7,631 nt of DNA. Source: JBBDWZ01 sp050732575. Lineage in GTDB: Bacteria > Gemmatimonadota > Gemmatimonadetes > Longimicrobiales > RSA9. The notes under the pieces were generated by a model. The model worked only from the letters and a program-made list of their open reading frames with translations. It was not told the DNA's origin and did not search any database. Position numbers and translations under genes: made by a program. Positions 6,402 to 7,631 of the stretch are shown here, piece after piece; position 1 is the stretch's first letter; each line of letters begins with the position of its first letter. The DNA lies in contig JBOHRF010000248.1 in the NCBI GenBank assembly GCA_050732575.1, forward strand, positions 1 to 7,631, in the 5' to 3' direction.

Positions 6402-6897
6402 TTATTTCTCAGCCTCGAGCGCTTGCATGAGATAGCGAGGAACTACGAACTGACCCACGATCTTTCCGCTGCATCCTAAGAGTTGCAATGCACTTCGATG
6501 GACGTTGAGCCGCAGTGCGTCGGAATACTGTTCCCGCAGGGACCGGAGCTCGACGGCGTCGGCATTTTGGGCCGCGAGGTACAACCGCATCAAATCCGCC
6601 TCGCGAAGCGCGAGTGATTGGCACTGTCCTTCACCCACCCACTCGTGATTCGCGTGTCCGCTAAAGCAATCGCCGATTGCACTGCAATGCGCCCGATGAG
6701 CCGTACGAGTTCCCGATTATGACATCCTCGAACACCTTATGAAGACTCTGGTTCTCACACTTCTGGCAGTCCAGACACTCAGTGAGCTCACGCTCGCTCG
6801 GACTTGCAGAAGCCACGTCCGAGTATGCCAACGTTTGTGCGTGCGAAAGGCTGCCCGCGAGGAGCGCAATGCCGACTGCTGCAAGGAACCGTGTCAT
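6402..6897 (-). pseudogene. Small secreted Cys-rich protein gene split by a frameshift
   Basis: Two adjacent reverse frames appear to be one gene. The first (6897 to the TAG at 6661) encodes a signal peptide and CLDCQKC. The second is open from 6716 to the TAA at 6402 and has no good start; a GTG at 6638 lies inside it. Read upstream of that GTG, the second frame gives AHRAHCSAIGDCFSGH and then NHEWVGEGQC, which continues the Cys/His spacing of the first frame. Removing one base near 6711 joins them into about 164 residues: signal peptide, a Cys/His-rich middle (CLDCQKC, HC, DC, QC), then a helical LREADLMRLYLAAQNADAVE segment and the end LQLLGCSGKIVGQFVVP. The Cys/His pairs suggest metal binding or disulfides in the periplasm or outside; the function is unknown. 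It may be a real lesion or a base-call error. Confidence 0.6.
6661..6897 (-). CDS. Readable N-terminal half of the split Cys-rich protein (78 aa)
   Basis: As the sequence stands, this is the only part with a proper start. The ATG at 6895-6897 overlaps the previous stop as ATGA, and a GGAGG (6904-6908) lies 6 nt upstream. The product starts with MTRFLAAVGIALLAGSLSHAQ, a Sec signal peptide cleaved near HAQ, followed by a Ser/Glu-rich stretch and CLDCQKCENQ. The last residues, roughly after VIIG, are probably out-of-frame sequence ending at an accidental TAG. If the frameshift is genuine, a 57-58-residue truncated secreted peptide would result. Confidence 0.5.
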   Translation of the reverse strand: MTRFLAAVGIALLAGSLSHAQTLAYSDVASASPSERELTECLDCQKCENQSLHKVFEDVIIGNSYGSSGALQCNRRLL

Positions 6898-7631
6898 GGA
6901 AGCCCTCCCGGATTACGGGGAATGCCTATAATGCGCCAGATGTCGATGTATTCGATCCCGTCCGAGTCGGCGGCCACATGGCTGGCCACGCGGTCGCCGC
7001 CGAGAAATCTTCTGAGTGCCTGTTCGACGCGCAGCGAGACCACCACTTCGCCCGCGCTCACGCGCACTGCCTCGATCACACTGTCGTAGACCTTGTCGAG
7101 CACAGACGGTCCGTAGTACATCCGGCCAGCTTCGCCGCGCTCACTGATCAATCCATCTGCCCAATCCTGCTCGTCTCCGGGCACCTGGACAAGGACCCAT
7201 AGCAGATCGCGTTCCCGATCGAATCGGACGTCCATGATTTCCGAGACACGCCCGCCCGCCGGGCTGATCGGGGATCGCTGCTTCCAGGGAGCGAACCAGC
7301 GCACGGGGCGCCGGAAGTTCTGCAGGAGCCGACCATCGGTGCTCCATTTCTGGACAACATAGTTTGCAACGTGCGCCGACCAAATGTTTGCACCATCACT
7401 CGTGACGCGGCGGTTGAGCACTTCCAGTTGCTGGGGCAGGAGCGAGTTCCCAGAGGTCGTGTCAAAGGACGCGAGCCGGCGTCCATTCCAATCGAAAATG
7501 TGCAGCGCATGACCGAACAGTTCGGGAGTCCGAACGTGTGATGCCAGGACGATTCGACCTGCGCCAGGAAAAACAACGCTGCCCGCCGGACGCGCACTTC
7601 CCATTAATGGCACGGTGGCAGCCACCGAGTC
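6894..7631 (-). CDS. Six-bladed beta-propeller-like protein, C-terminal part
   Basis: The frame is open through the right edge, so the N-terminus is missing; 245 residues are visible. The GTG at 7623-7625 is only the first start-like codon and the frame continues before it. Repeated strand patterns of propeller type are seen: GRIVLASHV, ALHIFDWNGRRLASFD, VTSDGANIWSAHVANYVVQKWSTDGRLLQNF, VSEIMDVRFDRERDLLWVLVQVP and DSVIEAVRVSAGEVVVSLRVEQALRRFLGG, ending with YIDIWRIIGI. These are the 'f...G......f' and 'D....lWv' turns common in NHL/6-bladed proteins, which generally scaffold protein or ligand binding at the cell envelope. No catalytic motif is seen. It overlaps the following Cys-rich gene by 4 bp, so the two are probably co-transcribed and may act together. 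Family assignment is by pattern only. Confidence 0.65.
   Translation of the reverse strand, partial: DSVAATVPLMGSARPAGSVVFPGAGRIVLASHVRTPELFGHALHIFDWNGRRLASFDTTSGNSLLPQQLEVLNRRVTSDGANIWSAHVANYVVQKWSTDGRLLQNFRRPVRWFAPWKQRSPISPAGGRVSEIMDVRFDRERDLLWVLVQVPGDEQDWADGLISERGEAGRMYYGPSVLDKVYDSVIEAVRVSAGEVVVSLRVEQALRRFLGGDRVASHVAADSDGIEYIDIWRIIGIPRNPGGLP
6904..6908 (-). promoter_or_regulatory. Ribosome binding site for the Cys-rich protein
   Basis: GGAGG on the reverse strand, 6 nt before the ATG at 6897. It is the strongest Shine-Dalgarno match in the window and supports the ATG as a genuine start despite the downstream frameshift. Confidence 0.65.

Noticed and set aside
7141..7597. Other reverse frames (80 and 149 residues) inside the propeller gene
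   Set aside because: They are out-of-frame shadows. The frame ending at 6894 is longer, runs to the window edge and shows regular propeller strand patterns.

Overview
This 7.6 kb window is GC-rich bacterial DNA. It carries a forward-strand gene run on the left (1-5864), a gene-free convergent gap (5865-6401), and a reverse-strand gene pair on the right (6402-7631). No marker gene or rRNA is present, so the taxon is an inference. The mix of a GGT-like Ntn-hydrolase, a secreted amidohydrolase, a six-bladed-propeller-like protein and a small Cys-rich secreted protein fits Gemmatimonadota or a similar soil lineage.

Forward run: the 3' end of an enoyl-CoA hydratase/isomerase (crotonase) gene overlaps by 8 bp the start of an NDP-forming acyl-CoA synthetase with fused alpha and beta parts. 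That gene overlaps by 4 bp (ATGA) a secreted gamma-glutamyltransferase-family protein. After a 208-bp gap comes a secreted D-aminoacylase-type amidohydrolase. The overlaps argue for one transcript through the first three genes. The 208-bp gap holds two inverted repeats sharing the core AGTTGGA..TCCAACT, one of them a perfect 24-bp palindrome. They look like a paired operator controlling the fourth gene separately.

A working model, which is inference only, is that the two exported enzymes split amide-linked substrates outside the cytoplasm. The synthetase would then load the released acid onto CoA, and the crotonase would handle the enoyl-CoA during beta-oxidation. The GGT-like protein keeps the self-processing Thr and the oxyanion serines but has lost the residues that grip the glutamyl group in E. 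coli GGT, so its substrate is probably not glutathione.

Reverse pair: a propeller-like protein, cut by the right edge of the window, overlaps by 4 bp a small signal-peptide-bearing Cys-rich protein. The latter appears to be split by a one-base frameshift near 6661-6716. A hairpin just after its stop codon may end this transcript. The gap between the convergent units shows several inverted repeats but no convincing gene.
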